In this document: in pieces, positions 35,801-46,500 of the stretch
Layout of the letters: every line of letters begins with the position of its first letter
Numbering within the stretch: the stretch's first letter is position 1
Assembly (NCBI GenBank): GCA_934217675.1
Contig: CAKQCV010000003.1
Location: 1 to 64,000, forward strand
Direction of reading: 5' to 3'
Origin: an uncultured Prevotella sp.
Lineage (GTDB): Bacteria; Bacteroidota; Bacteroidia; Bacteroidales; Bacteroidaceae
Length of the DNA stretch: 64,000 nucleotides
Notes under the pieces: model-generated
What the model saw: the letters and a program-made list of their open reading frames with translations, nothing else
The model's database searches: none
Told to the model about the DNA's origin: nothing
Program-made: the position numbers and the translations under genes

Positions 35801-38800
35801 GTGCGATAGCATCAGTGGCAAAAAGTGGTGACGCCGAGGCAATAGATCAGGAGAACATACAAGGAGAGATAAAGAAATCGGCAATGCAGTATTCTTTCAT
35901 CAGCATGAATCTGCCAAAGCCGGAGCACTTTAACCAAAGTATGGTGCTCACGTCTGCCAGTGTGGATGTTGAGGCTCTGAAGAAAGCTTTGAAGGCACTG
36001 ACGGTGCATCACGATATGCTACGTGCGGTGCTGAAAGATTCAGCATTGTTCGTGCGTCAGGCAGACAGTGATAACTTGTATGGCTTTGACGAGAAAGAGT
36101 TGAAAACAGGCGATGTGAACCAACAGATGGAAGTGTGGGCAAACGAGCTGCAGGAAAGTATGGATCTTGCCAACGGACCACTTTTCAAGGCTGTGCTGAT
36201 ACATCTTGCAGACAAAGACGTTTTGCTGTTGTGTGCACACCACTTGATTGTCGATGGTATATCTTGGCGTATCATCATCGAGGACTTGAACAATGCCTAT
36301 GTTCAGGCATCATCGGGCATTGACATCTCATTGCCGGCAAAGACACACTCGTTCAAGTATTATGCAGAGCAAATAAGCAAATATAGAGACAGCTATATAC
36401 TTTCGCAAGAGAAAGACTACTGGACAGATGTTCAGGCAAAGATGAAGAACACACAGCTGAGCAACGGCACAGACTACAGCCGACAGTTTGAACGCAAGGA
36501 AATGGTGCTGAGCGGAGACTACGTAGACAAGTTGTTGTATAAATCATCAAGCGTGTTCAACACAGATGCCAACGACTTGCTGTTGGCAACACTTTGCCGT
36601 AGCTATAAGGCTGTGACAGGCAAGGATTCTGTTTCAGTGCAGATGGAAGGACACGGACGTGAGCCAATCCATACACCATTGTTCATAGACCGTACCGTGG
36701 GATGGTTCACATCTGTATATCCGGTAGTGTTCGAAGGACTCACAGGCGATGTGAGAAAAGACATACGCTTGGTGAAAGAAACATTCCGCCATGTGCCTAA
36801 TAAGGGACTTGGATACGGCATCTTGCAATATGTGCCATCAGAAGAAGGTGACAAAGCATTAGATACAAGTCTGACTCCTCTGATAGGATTCAACTATCTT
36901 GGCGACATGTCGGAGAATGCTTCTGCAGGAGCATTCGCAATGGATTCAAGTTTGCCGTCAGGAAGAATGCTTGCAAAGGAAAACGCCTTCGGACCATCGT
37001 TGATGATAAACTGTATAGCAAACAAAGACGTGTTCACGGCTATGCTCGACTACGACAAGGCTGTGTGGAGCGAGGAGCAGATAAACGCCCTGTGCAAAGC
37101 TTTTGAGGTACAGGCAAAGGAAATTGCCGAATATCTTGCAGGAAATGCGAAAAAAGAAACCACAGCATCGGATTTGGGTGCAATGTGGACAGAGGAAGAA
37201 TTCGAGACGATATCATCACAGTTTGAGGCAAAAGGCGAGCACATACAGCTCGTTTATCCTATGAGTCCTATGCAGGAGGCTATGCTGCTGAAGTATCAGA
37301 TGGAGCCAGATTCGTTTGCATATCGCTTGATAACACGTTTCGCTTTGACAACACTGCCTACTGAAGAGCAGTTGCGCTATGCGCTGGATGTTATAGGAGC
37401 AAAACATGAAGTGTTGCGCTCAAACATTATATATAAGGGAGTAACTGAGCCATGTCAGGCTATCATAGACCGCAGGTTGGGATTGAAGTTGAAAGACGTG
37501 TCGGCTGAGTCTGACAAAGAGGCCGCAATTCTGGCTATACACCAGCAGGAGCTGAAAGAAGGATTCGATTTGCAGAACGGTCCGTTGATGAGAGTGGTAT
37601 GCATAAAGACTGGAGACAACTCTTGTCAGCTCTTGTTTGCATTGCACCATGCTATCGTAGATGGATGGTGTATTCCTATCTACATGACCGACTTCTTGCA
37701 TGCTCTTGCCGATGCAATGCAAGGAAACAAGCAGCAGTCTACAGTGAACACCGTTACGGGACGCTACGCAAAGTTTGTGCACAATCTACTTCGTCTTGAC
37801 AAGAAGGGAGCACTGAAATATTGGAAAGCTCTGCTTGCAGGATATGATACAAAGGCTATCATCCCGACCTACGGAGAAGAACCAGAGATGGGACAGAACG
37901 TAAAAGACTCTGTGAGCACATCGCTATCGGTTGATGAGGCTGCACAGTTCCAGAAACTGTGTTCAGATACAGGTGTCACACCAAACACCGTGGTGGAATT
38001 GGCATGGGCATTGGTATTGCAGAAGTACAACCGCGTGAACGACGTGGTATATGGAAAAGTTGTTTCGGGAAGGGACAATACAGATGATGACGTGAACGAC
38101 CTCGTGGGTATATTCATCAATACCATACCGGAGCGTATACAGCTAAAGCCGGAGCTAACGGTTAAGGAGGCTTTGCTGCAGATACAGTCGAACGATGCAA
38201 AGTCAAATAAATATGACTTCTGTGCTTTGTCAGAGGTGCAGCAGCAAAGCGATCTCGGACAGGATTTGTTCCAGAGCATCCTCGTGTTTGAGAATTATCC
38301 TTCAGATACAAATGCACTCGAAGCAGGATTGCCGTTCTCGGTTAAGCCTACAGCCACAAAGGAGGAAACATTTGTTGACTTGAGCGTTACGGCATTTACA
38401 AGTGAAGACGGACGACTGGCGATAGAAATAAAGTACGACAACAAACTGTATACTGAAGAGAAGATAAATCAAGTATTACATTCATTGATAAATGTGATAC
38501 ATGGCATTATGGCAGATGCATCGGCAAAGGCTATGTCGCTGCCATTGCTGAATGAGGCTGATGTCAATGAGCTGAAAGAACTGTCAAAAGGTCCGCATTT
38601 GGAGTTCGACACCACAGCAACGTTTGCATCTCTATTCACAGAACAGGCACACCGTACACCTGATGCACTTGCCGTAGCCGACGAAAACAGCGAGTATACT
38701 TATGCACAGTTGGCTGAATATTCAGACACCTTTGCACACAAGCTCATAGAATACGGCATAAAGCCAAATACATTTGTATGCGTGATGCTCGACCGCACAA

Positions 38801-40566
38801 AGGAGTTCCCACTCACAGTATTGGCTGTACACAAGGTGGGAGCGGCATATACTCCATTGGATTTGGAATATCCTAACGAGCGATTGAGCTATATGATTGA
38901 GAACTCTGAATCAAAGGTCGTGATAACCACTCATAGCGTGCTTGCAATGAAAATGGCAGAGGGTGACCTGGTTTTGGGAGATGTGAAGATATTATATTTG
39001 GACGACCTTGACCTGACAGTGAAGAGCGAGCCGATAAATCTTACCACACCAGACAATTTGGCTTATATGATATACACATCAGGCTCTACAGGACTGCCTA
39101 AGGGAGTTATTCTGCATCAGAGAGGACTGAGAAGCTATATTGCATCTATGGTGGATGTGTTGGAGCTGACAGACAAAGACAGAATAAGCAACCACCGTCC
39201 GTTCTCGTTTGACGCACATATTCAGGATTTGTATCCTGTGCTCACATTGGGCGGAAGCATACATATCATGCCATCGTCTATCCGTAAGGATATGAAAGGA
39301 CTGAGAGACTTTATCGTGGAGCACAAGGTAACAGGCGGTAGCTACACTACATCGTTGGGAGCAATGCTGCTGGATGCCTATGAGTTGCCGTTGCGTTATC
39401 TCACATGTACTGGTGAGAAGATGATCGGACTGGTAAGCGGCAAAGTTCAGATATACAATGGTTACGGACCTACGGAATGTACCGATTTGATTAGTGTGTA
39501 TAAGCTGGATAAAGGGCGCGTGTATAAGGATATTCCTATCGGACGACCGATGGCAAACAGCTACTGCTTTATTGTTGACCAAAACGGATGCCTGCAGCCA
39601 CGTGGAGTGGCTGGAGAGTTGTGCTTCGCAAGTATTCAGGTTGGTATCGGATACTGGAAACTGCCGGAGAAAACAGCAGAGGTGTTTGGAGATTGTCCTT
39701 ATCTGCCAGTTGGCGCAGACGGAAAAGCTGTGCGCATGTATCATACAGGAGACCTTTGCCGATGGAACAAGGAAAACCAAATAGAATATTTGGGACGTAT
39801 TGACTCGCAGGTTAAGTTGCGCGGATTCAGAATTGAATTGGGAGAAATTGAAACACAGGCATCTAAGGTGGAAGGTATCAAGCAGGCTGTAGCCGTGGTT
39901 AGAGAAGTGATAGGAGCACAGCATCTGATTCTCTATTACACAGTGAAAGATGGCATGCAGGTATCGCCTGATGACATAAGGGCTTTCTTGGAGTCTACAA
40001 AGCTTGCTGAATACATGATTCCGGAGATTTATATGGAACTGCCGGAATTCCCGTTCAATTCGAGCGGAAAGGTGAACCGCAAGGCTTTGCCTATGCCTGA
40101 CATAAAGGTGGAGGACGCCGTAGAACCGGAAACAAAAACAGAAAAGGAACTCTTCAATCTGGTTGTGGAAATATTGAAACACGACAAGTTTGGTGTGACA
40201 ACAAATTTGATTTCTGTCGGTATGACGTCACTGTCAGCTATGCGATTGAGCGCTCTCGCACAAAAGAAGATGCAGTTGGATATAAAGACAAAGGATTTGC
40301 TCACTACACCAACCATCAGAGCTATCGCTGCGAAGATAGACAAGGGAGCCGTGAAGAAGATGACCTCAATGCGATTGGGTGCACCGGCTGGAGAAGGCAA
40401 TGCACAAAAGCCTGCCGGAAACAATCCGTTCCAGAAGCGTGCAAACCCATTCCAGAAGCGACAGGAAAGCGGCAACCCATTGCAGAAGCGATCAGAAGGT
40501 GGTAACCCATTGCAGAAGCGACCGGGAGGCGGTAATCCATTCCAAAAACGTAACGATAATAAATAA
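32818..40566 (+). CDS. Non-ribosomal peptide synthetase, modules 1-2 (C-A-T-E-C-A-T)
   Basis: 2582 residues. Domains: C about 1-430 (HHSVGDG at 129-135); A about 435-940 (YTSGSTGKPKG at 587); T with LGGDS, Ser966; E about 1010-1450 (HHLIVDG at 1141, followed by ISWR, and EGHGRE at 1277); C about 1475-1900 (HHAIVDG at 1610); A about 1935-2440 (YTSGSTGLPKG at 2086); T with VGMTSL, Ser2471. The tail (2536-2582) has five N-P-x-Q-K-R repeats. The first C domain ahead of the first A suggests acylation of the first residue; the E domain makes residue 1 a D-amino acid. Substrate pockets (FDASLD and FDAHIQ at the first positions) do not match a code I can assign. It hands over to the synthetase at 40585. 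Confidence 0.95.
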   Translation: MEKTNVLTQAQLGIFLEWIATPAMTQYNLPVLLELPKTFSTERLVAAIDKLQELRPEMKIQFVLENGEPRQYINRSLHIPVKLSTVTEAELQDYWVQIVKPYDLLGGEPLWRFEIVETEKRKFLFFECHHSVGDGMTLGSVFIHELDAILLGKELTPNNYTILDYAEEEKETLGSDVYKRAKDYYIEKYSDTNLLTLTQNSDDPWGNNIVRSAYMPLAQVDEWSKEHGTNSSCLYMAALGYVLSEYSREDKVSFSMANHGRTSKKIINSYGMFVRSSPVLAVVDRKQKTMDYISGFRREFMSCIRYGAYPFNHFCRDLNQKMAISFGFQGKGMKEDVMFGGVACMATQLPKGLTSSDLNVTIYQRDADYDIRLSASDKLYSVEYLDQMAEAIKICAQNMMANPDAELGKISIVSQEEQEKLLALSEGKELQYNKEETYVDMVVRHAEQQPDAVAVVDVDSQITYKELDVKSNMLANALLRLGLQQEEFVGLMLPRRKEFEIAILGVQKAGGAYVPMDSEYPIDRLTYMIEDSEANTIVTTHDLYDQKSKEGNFTVKNTIFIEDLLASDDDAAPVNNSKPEGLAYMIYTSGSTGKPKGVMLPHRALRAYLSWRISEIGLSKDSRNVEHASFSFDASLDDLLCPLAAGGQVHLLPEELRKDLDGISQYIRNNNINGMTLSTALGMALLNQFSDLPLNYMMMGGEKLLPFPKTAVKIFNGYGPTEFSVCSSFHVVDQEKDVDIPIGRPVPNTYSFICDKAGNLLPQGVPGELCLCGDQMARGYWHRVELTEEKFCDCPFLPGHKMYRTGDVACWNKEGNLEFMGRIDNQVKIRGFRVEMGEIENAAKQFEGIKTVAAEVKTLGGSTKQICLYYSADREIVKSELEAFLAASLAEYMVPTVYMQMDELPLTPNGKVNRKALPEPTVESGVEYVKPEGNAEETIAEAIAQVLVYDKPVGALDNFFTLGGDSIKSIRLVSILRTKGINIKVSDVLQNKTVRAIASVAKSGDAEAIDQENIQGEIKKSAMQYSFISMNLPKPEHFNQSMVLTSASVDVEALKKALKALTVHHDMLRAVLKDSALFVRQADSDNLYGFDEKELKTGDVNQQMEVWANELQESMDLANGPLFKAVLIHLADKDVLLLCAHHLIVDGISWRIIIEDLNNAYVQASSGIDISLPAKTHSFKYYAEQISKYRDSYILSQEKDYWTDVQAKMKNTQLSNGTDYSRQFERKEMVLSGDYVDKLLYKSSSVFNTDANDLLLATLCRSYKAVTGKDSVSVQMEGHGREPIHTPLFIDRTVGWFTSVYPVVFEGLTGDVRKDIRLVKETFRHVPNKGLGYGILQYVPSEEGDKALDTSLTPLIGFNYLGDMSENASAGAFAMDSSLPSGRMLAKENAFGPSLMINCIANKDVFTAMLDYDKAVWSEEQINALCKAFEVQAKEIAEYLAGNAKKETTASDLGAMWTEEEFETISSQFEAKGEHIQLVYPMSPMQEAMLLKYQMEPDSFAYRLITRFALTTLPTEEQLRYALDVIGAKHEVLRSNIIYKGVTEPCQAIIDRRLGLKLKDVSAESDKEAAILAIHQQELKEGFDLQNGPLMRVVCIKTGDNSCQLLFALHHAIVDGWCIPIYMTDFLHALADAMQGNKQQSTVNTVTGRYAKFVHNLLRLDKKGALKYWKALLAGYDTKAIIPTYGEEPEMGQNVKDSVSTSLSVDEAAQFQKLCSDTGVTPNTVVELAWALVLQKYNRVNDVVYGKVVSGRDNTDDDVNDLVGIFINTIPERIQLKPELTVKEALLQIQSNDAKSNKYDFCALSEVQQQSDLGQDLFQSILVFENYPSDTNALEAGLPFSVKPTATKEETFVDLSVTAFTSEDGRLAIEIKYDNKLYTEEKINQVLHSLINVIHGIMADASAKAMSLPLLNEADVNELKELSKGPHLEFDTTATFASLFTEQAHRTPDALAVADENSEYTYAQLAEYSDTFAHKLIEYGIKPNTFVCVMLDRTKEFPLTVLAVHKVGAAYTPLDLEYPNERLSYMIENSESKVVITTHSVLAMKMAEGDLVLGDVKILYLDDLDLTVKSEPINLTTPDNLAYMIYTSGSTGLPKGVILHQRGLRSYIASMVDVLELTDKDRISNHRPFSFDAHIQDLYPVLTLGGSIHIMPSSIRKDMKGLRDFIVEHKVTGGSYTTSLGAMLLDAYELPLRYLTCTGEKMIGLVSGKVQIYNGYGPTECTDLISVYKLDKGRVYKDIPIGRPMANSYCFIVDQNGCLQPRGVAGELCFASIQVGIGYWKLPEKTAEVFGDCPYLPVGADGKAVRMYHTGDLCRWNKENQIEYLGRIDSQVKLRGFRIELGEIETQASKVEGIKQAVAVVREVIGAQHLILYYTVKDGMQVSPDDIRAFLESTKLAEYMIPEIYMELPEFPFNSSGKVNRKALPMPDIKVEDAVEPETKTEKELFNLVVEILKHDKFGVTTNLISVGMTSLSAMRLSALAQKKMQLDIKTKDLLTTPTIRAIAAKIDKGAVKKMTSMRLGAPAGEGNAQKPAGNNPFQKRANPFQKRQESGNPLQKRSEGGNPLQKRPGGGNPFQKRNDNK
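40423..40557 (+). repeat. Five N-P-(F/L)-Q-K-R repeats in the synthetase tail
   Basis: Repeats start at residues 2536, 2543, 2553, 2563 and 2573. The linkers are 1-4 residues rich in Gly, Ser and Glu. The tail is strongly basic and disordered, right after the last carrier domain. Confidence 0.85.
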
Positions 40567-40584
40567 AGAAAAGAATATATCGAA

Positions 40585-43500
40585 ATGAACAAATATGACG
40601 TAAACAGAAAGAACCTGTATGACGACCTTATCAATATGGGGTATTTCAGAGACGAGGACGGCTCAATCAATTTCTCGTTAGAAGACTTTTGTGAGGGTAT
40701 GTCTGACGAGGAATCTGTGAGAGTGCTTTACTCTAATCTTATCGAAGATGGGTTCTATCGTGATGAGAATGGTGAGGTTACTCTCTCGGAAGAAGACTTC
40801 GTGAAGAATCTTGTAGAAAAGAAAGAAAAAAGAGAATATTATCCACTGACCGAAAATCAGCGTGGTTTGTATGTGGACTGGGATTTGAACCCTGACGCTC
40901 TGCAATACAATATACCAAGCGTGAAGAAGATGGAAGGCATTGACGCAGAAACACTGCGTCAAGCTTTGGTCAGCGTGGTAAACGCTCATCCGTATATGAA
41001 GACGCACATGGCTCAGAAGGATGAAGACATAGTGCAGTTGAGACTGGATGATGACGAACCGGAGGTTTTGGTAACAGAACTGTCGGCTGAGCCCGACTCT
41101 AATTTCTTCCAGAGCAGAGTGCGCCCGTTCGACTTACTGAACGACCATTTGTATAGACTTGAGATTTACAATACTCCAAAGGCTTTATATCTCTTTACTG
41201 ACTTTCACCATATTATCTTTGACGGTGTGTCGACGATGGTTTTCTCTATGGACCTGCAAAGAGCTTTGGCTGGCGAGACATTGGAAGAAGAGAGCTACTC
41301 GGCTTTCGACAATGCACTGGAGGAGCAGGCAATGGTTCAGTCGGAGAAATATGATGAGGCAGAGAAGTATTTCGACGGATTGCTGTCTGACTTTGAAGTG
41401 GCTTCATATCCGCATTCGGTAAAACCAGACACACAGAAGCCGGGAAACAAAACAGCTAATGTGGTGGTTGCTGGTGAGAGTATATCAAAATACTGTCAGC
41501 AGCAGGGTGTTACCCTGAACAGTTTCTTTATGGCAAACGTGATGCAGGTGATGCATAGGTTGCTGAGAGAAAAAGATCTCTTTATCACTTCTATCTCTAA
41601 CGGTAGAGAGTCGTTTGACTTGCAGAATGCAGTGGGTATGTTTGTGAAGACACTACCCGTAGTGTCGCATGCAAACGGACAGACTGTGAAGGATGCGGTG
41701 AAAGATATGCAGCAGCAGTATCTTGAGACGCAAGACAATGAAATATATTCATATACAAAGATTGTAGAGAAGTATAACGTTCGCTCAGAGGTGTTGTTCG
41801 CTTTCCAGGGCGGTGTGACTTCTGCAGATGATTATATATCAGAGGAAAGCGATGAGCCTGTGGTATTGACACTGGACACAGTGAAGATGCCGCTGATGAT
41901 ACAAATATTTCCAAAGGGAAATGATTTCGTAATCAATCTTGAATATGACTCGTCGCTTTATTGTAACTTGGATATGAAGCGTCTGGGTAAAGCTATGAAG
42001 TGTTTCCTTGAATACGCTGCGGCTAATCCTGATGTGGCATGCAATAATGTTCCGCTTGTTGATGAGGAAGACAAAAAAGCTCTTTTGGAATTAGGAAAGG
42101 GAGAGGAACTCGCCTACGACAAGTCGGAAACGCTTGTGGACTTGTTTCGCAAGCAGGCTGCTGCGACACCTGATTCGGTGGCTGTGGTATACAACGGTAA
42201 AAGTTTCACTTACTCTGAATTAGACAAGTTGACCGATCGTCTGGCTGTTAAACTCGCATCTATGGGAGTTAAACCAGAGATGGCTGTAGGTGTCATGATA
42301 GACCGCTCGGAGTATATGTTCGTATATCCGATGGCTATAATGAAAGCCGGTGGAGCATACATGCCGTTAGACAGCCACTTCCCGGAGGAACGTCTTTCTT
42401 ATATGTGTGAAGATGCTGGGGTAGACTTGATATTGGCAGACGACGGACTTGTAAAGGAGGCTATGCCAAGCTTCAAGGGTAGAGTATTTGAAAAGTCGGA
42501 AATGGCATCGCTTCCAGAAGTTTCTGATAATGATGTTGAGGCTCTGCCTAAGGCACAACCAAACAATATGTATGTGGTATTGTATACTTCAGGTTCAACA
42601 GGAAAACCTAAGGGATGTGTGCTGGAGCATCACAATATTGTGAATTTCTGTCATTGGTATGTGCATGAATTCAATGTAACAGCCAAAGACCGGAGTGCGG
42701 CTTATGCCAACTTTGGATTTGATGCCCACATGATGGACCTGTATCCTGTGTTGTCGGTAGGTGCTTCGGTTTATATCATACCGTCGGACATGAGACTGGA
42801 TTTGGCGGCTATGAACGATTACATAGAAGAAAACAAGCTTACTATAAGTTTCTTTACAACACAGATAGGTATACAGCTTGCCACACTATACAAGAACAGT
42901 TCATTCAGAACGGTTTCTATTGGAGGTGAAAAGTATATACCAATCAAGAAGCCGGCTTATGATTTGTATAACGGCTATGGACCAACCGAGTGTACGCTCT
43001 ATTCTACAACATATAAGATAAAAAGCGACTATGAAGATGCTCCAATAGGAAAGCCGTTGGCAAATTACAGACTGTATATTGTTGATGCATCAATGAATCT
43101 TGTTCCGAGAGGATGTGCCGGTGAACTGTGTGTAGCCGGTGAAGGAGTGTCGAGAGAGTATCTTAACAATCCGGAGATGACACAGGCTAAATACGTGGTG
43201 ATTGGCGGTGAGAGAATGTATCGCACCGGTGATTTGGTGCGTTGGAACGATGACGGTGATATCGTCTTCTTGGGAAGAATAGACAATCAGGTTAAACTGC
43301 GTGGCTTGCGCATTGAGCTGGGCGAGATTGAGGCAAGAGCCTTGCAACTGGCAGACATTAAAGAGGTGTGTGTTGACGTGAAGGAAATTGGCGGAATGCA
43401 GAACCTTGTATGTTATTACAGCGAGAAAGAAGGCTGTCAGTTGGATGATGAAAAACTCAGAAACTGGTTGTCGGAAACATTGACAGACTTCATGGTTCCT

Positions 43501-46500
43501 GAGATTTACGTCAAGATGGATACCTTGCCTCTCACACCAAATGGAAAGGTGAACAGAAGAGCTTTGCCTGTGCCAGAGGTTGAAGTTGACTTGGGAGAAA
43601 TCATTGCTCCTGAAACTGAGCAGGAGAAGCAACTGTTCGACATCGTTAGTGTGCTGCTGAAGACATCATCTTTCGGTGTGACAACAAATCTGATTACTGT
43701 AGGTATGACCTCTCTGTCTGCTATGCGTCTGAGTGCGATAGTAAACAAAGAGATGGGACTGATAATCCCGACAAAGCAGATAATGAAGAATCCGACAATC
43801 CGTGGAATGATAAATTGCCTGGATGAGGACTACAAAACAGAAACAACAGTATTTGAGAAACGCGATTATTATCCTATTACCGAGAACCAGCGTGGTATAA
43901 TCCTGGATTGGGAAATGAATCGTGAAACTACCCAATACAATATACCGTCTGTCAGAAAGATAAAGAACATCGATGCTGATACCCTTGCACAAGCTTTGGA
44001 GAAAGTTGTAAAGGCACATCCTTATGTGAATACACATTTTGAAATGAAGGATGGTGATGTTGTGCAATTGTGTTTAGACAACGCACCTGCTAATATTACT
44101 ATAGACAAGCTGGCGGAAGAGCCGACAATCGATTTCCTGCAAGGATTGGTACGCCCATTTGATTTGTTCAACGGACCGTTGTATAGATTGGAGATATATC
44201 AAACGGAAAGTGCTGTATATCTGTTCCAGGATTTCCATCATAGCATCTTCGACGGTGTGTCGGATATGGTGTTCATGCAAGATCTGAAGACTGCTTTGCA
44301 GGGATTGGATATAGAACAAGAACAGCATACATATTTTGAGCATGCTGTTGAAGAAGAGAAGATGATGCACGATGAGGCTTTCACAAAGGCAGAAAGCTAT
44401 TTCGACAATTTGCTCTCATCGGCAGAGTCTACCGTTTATCCGCACAGCAGTGAAGGCACAACCGACTCAGAGTATGGGAAGTTTGAATTTAAGATTCCAA
44501 GTGATTCTGTAGAGAACTTCAGCAGAGTGAATGGAGTTACAGCCAATGCTTATTTCTTGACGATATTTACTCAGGTGCTGCATCGTATCACACGCGAGGA
44601 AAGTGTGCTTATCAGCACTATTGACAACGGACGTCCTGACGTGAGATGGATGAATACCTTTGGAATGTTCGTAAAGACATATCCTATCGTCAGCACTCTG
44701 AACATAAAGGAAGCACACTCTACAACAATTGCCGCACAGACAAAGACAATGCAAGAGCAGTTGTTGAAGACTGAGGAAAATGGATTCTATCCATTTACAT
44801 ATATTGCGGAGCGTCATCATATCCGTCCGGAGATACTCTTTGTGTTCCACGGCAACATGATGACAGACGAGGAGAACACCGATGTTGAGACAATAAAAGT
44901 GAGTCCAGACACTGTTAAGATGCCATTGACATTGACTCTGTTCAACAACGGAAGCGATAACTATACTGCTCTGTTGATTTATAATCCTAAATTATATTCG
45001 GAAGCCGATATGAAGCGTTTGGCTTCTGCATTCCGCTCTGCTGCTCTCAATTCGCTGAACACACCATCGATAGCTGATATCTCGATGCTGAGCGAAACTG
45101 ATGAGGCACAGTTGGAAAACTTCCATTCAACTGCCAAGAGCGATATCCCTTACACATTGTTCTATCAGCCGATAGAAGAAAACGCAGTGAAGTATGCCGA
45201 CAGGGTAGCCTTGATAGCAAAGGACAGAACGCTTACATTTGCAGAGTTGAACGTTGAGGCTAACCGTGTGGCACATGCCTTGATGCGCAAGGGAGTGAAG
45301 CGTGGTGATAGGGTAGTATTGCTGTTGCCGAGAAGAAGTGCCGTTATTGTGAGCATGTTCGGTGTCAGCAAGACTGGTGCTGCATATATACCATGCGACC
45401 CTGCATATCCTGCAGATCGCATCAACTTGATTCTTACTGACTCTGAAGCTCAGTATGTAATTACAACAAAAGAGCATTTGGCTGATTATCCAGAAGGAAA
45501 GGGCATTGACATTGACGATATTTACATGACTGATGCTTTGCCTGGTGATGATGAGAATCCTGGAGTAGATGTCAGTCCGGAAGATTTGGCTTATCTGATA
45601 TACACGTCAGGTTCAACAGGACGCCCTAAGGGAGTTATGCTCCGGCATATAGGTATTGCAAATTATCTGTACGACCATCCGGCTAATGTACATATCCGTG
45701 GATTGAAAGAACTGGATGTGAAATCGTTCGTTTCTATCACAACCCTGTCGTTCGATATGTCGTTGAAGGAGTTTGCAGGTTCGTTGTTTAATGGCATAAC
45801 ATCAATATTGGCAGATGAACAAGAAGTGATGGATGCTTCGCTATTGGCAAAATTGATGAACAAATACCATGCAGAGGGAATAAACGGCACATGCTCACGC
45901 CTCTTGACTTATATGGAACTTGACGAATTCTGCGAGGCTTTGTCTCATTGTAAGGTGGTATGGTCTGGTGGAGAGAAATATCCAATGACACTTCTTACAA
46001 AGCTACAGAAGATGGGTGTGCATATATTCAATACCTATGGACCTACCGAGATAACGGTATCTTCAAATATTAAAGATTTAACACATAGCCATAAGGTTAC
46101 TGTGGGACATCCGCTGTTGAACTACGAGGAGTTTATTGTTGATATCTTCGATAATGAACTGCCACAAGGATTCACCGGAGAGCTGTTGATTGGCGGACTG
46201 GGTGTAGCTAAAGGTTATAACAACCTGCCGGAGATGACAGAGCAGCGCTTTGTAGAATATAAAGGTATCAGAGTGTATCGCTCAGGTGACTTGGCTTGTT
46301 GGCAACCAGATGGCGATGTAGAGATTCTGGGACGTAACGACAGCCAGGTAAAACTGAGAGGCTTCCGCGTGGAGCTCGGTGAGATAGAGGGACTGGCTTC
46401 CACTTTCGATGGAATCATGCAAGTTGTTGCCGATGTAAAGGAAATTGGATCGGCTCAACATCTATGCCTGTACTACACTTCGGATAAAGAAATTGACAGC

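Noticed and set aside
39079..40182. Long antisense frame inside synthetase 1
   Set aside because: It lies wholly opposite an intact NRPS domain, has no start context, and the Cys/His-rich translation is typical of an antisense shadow.
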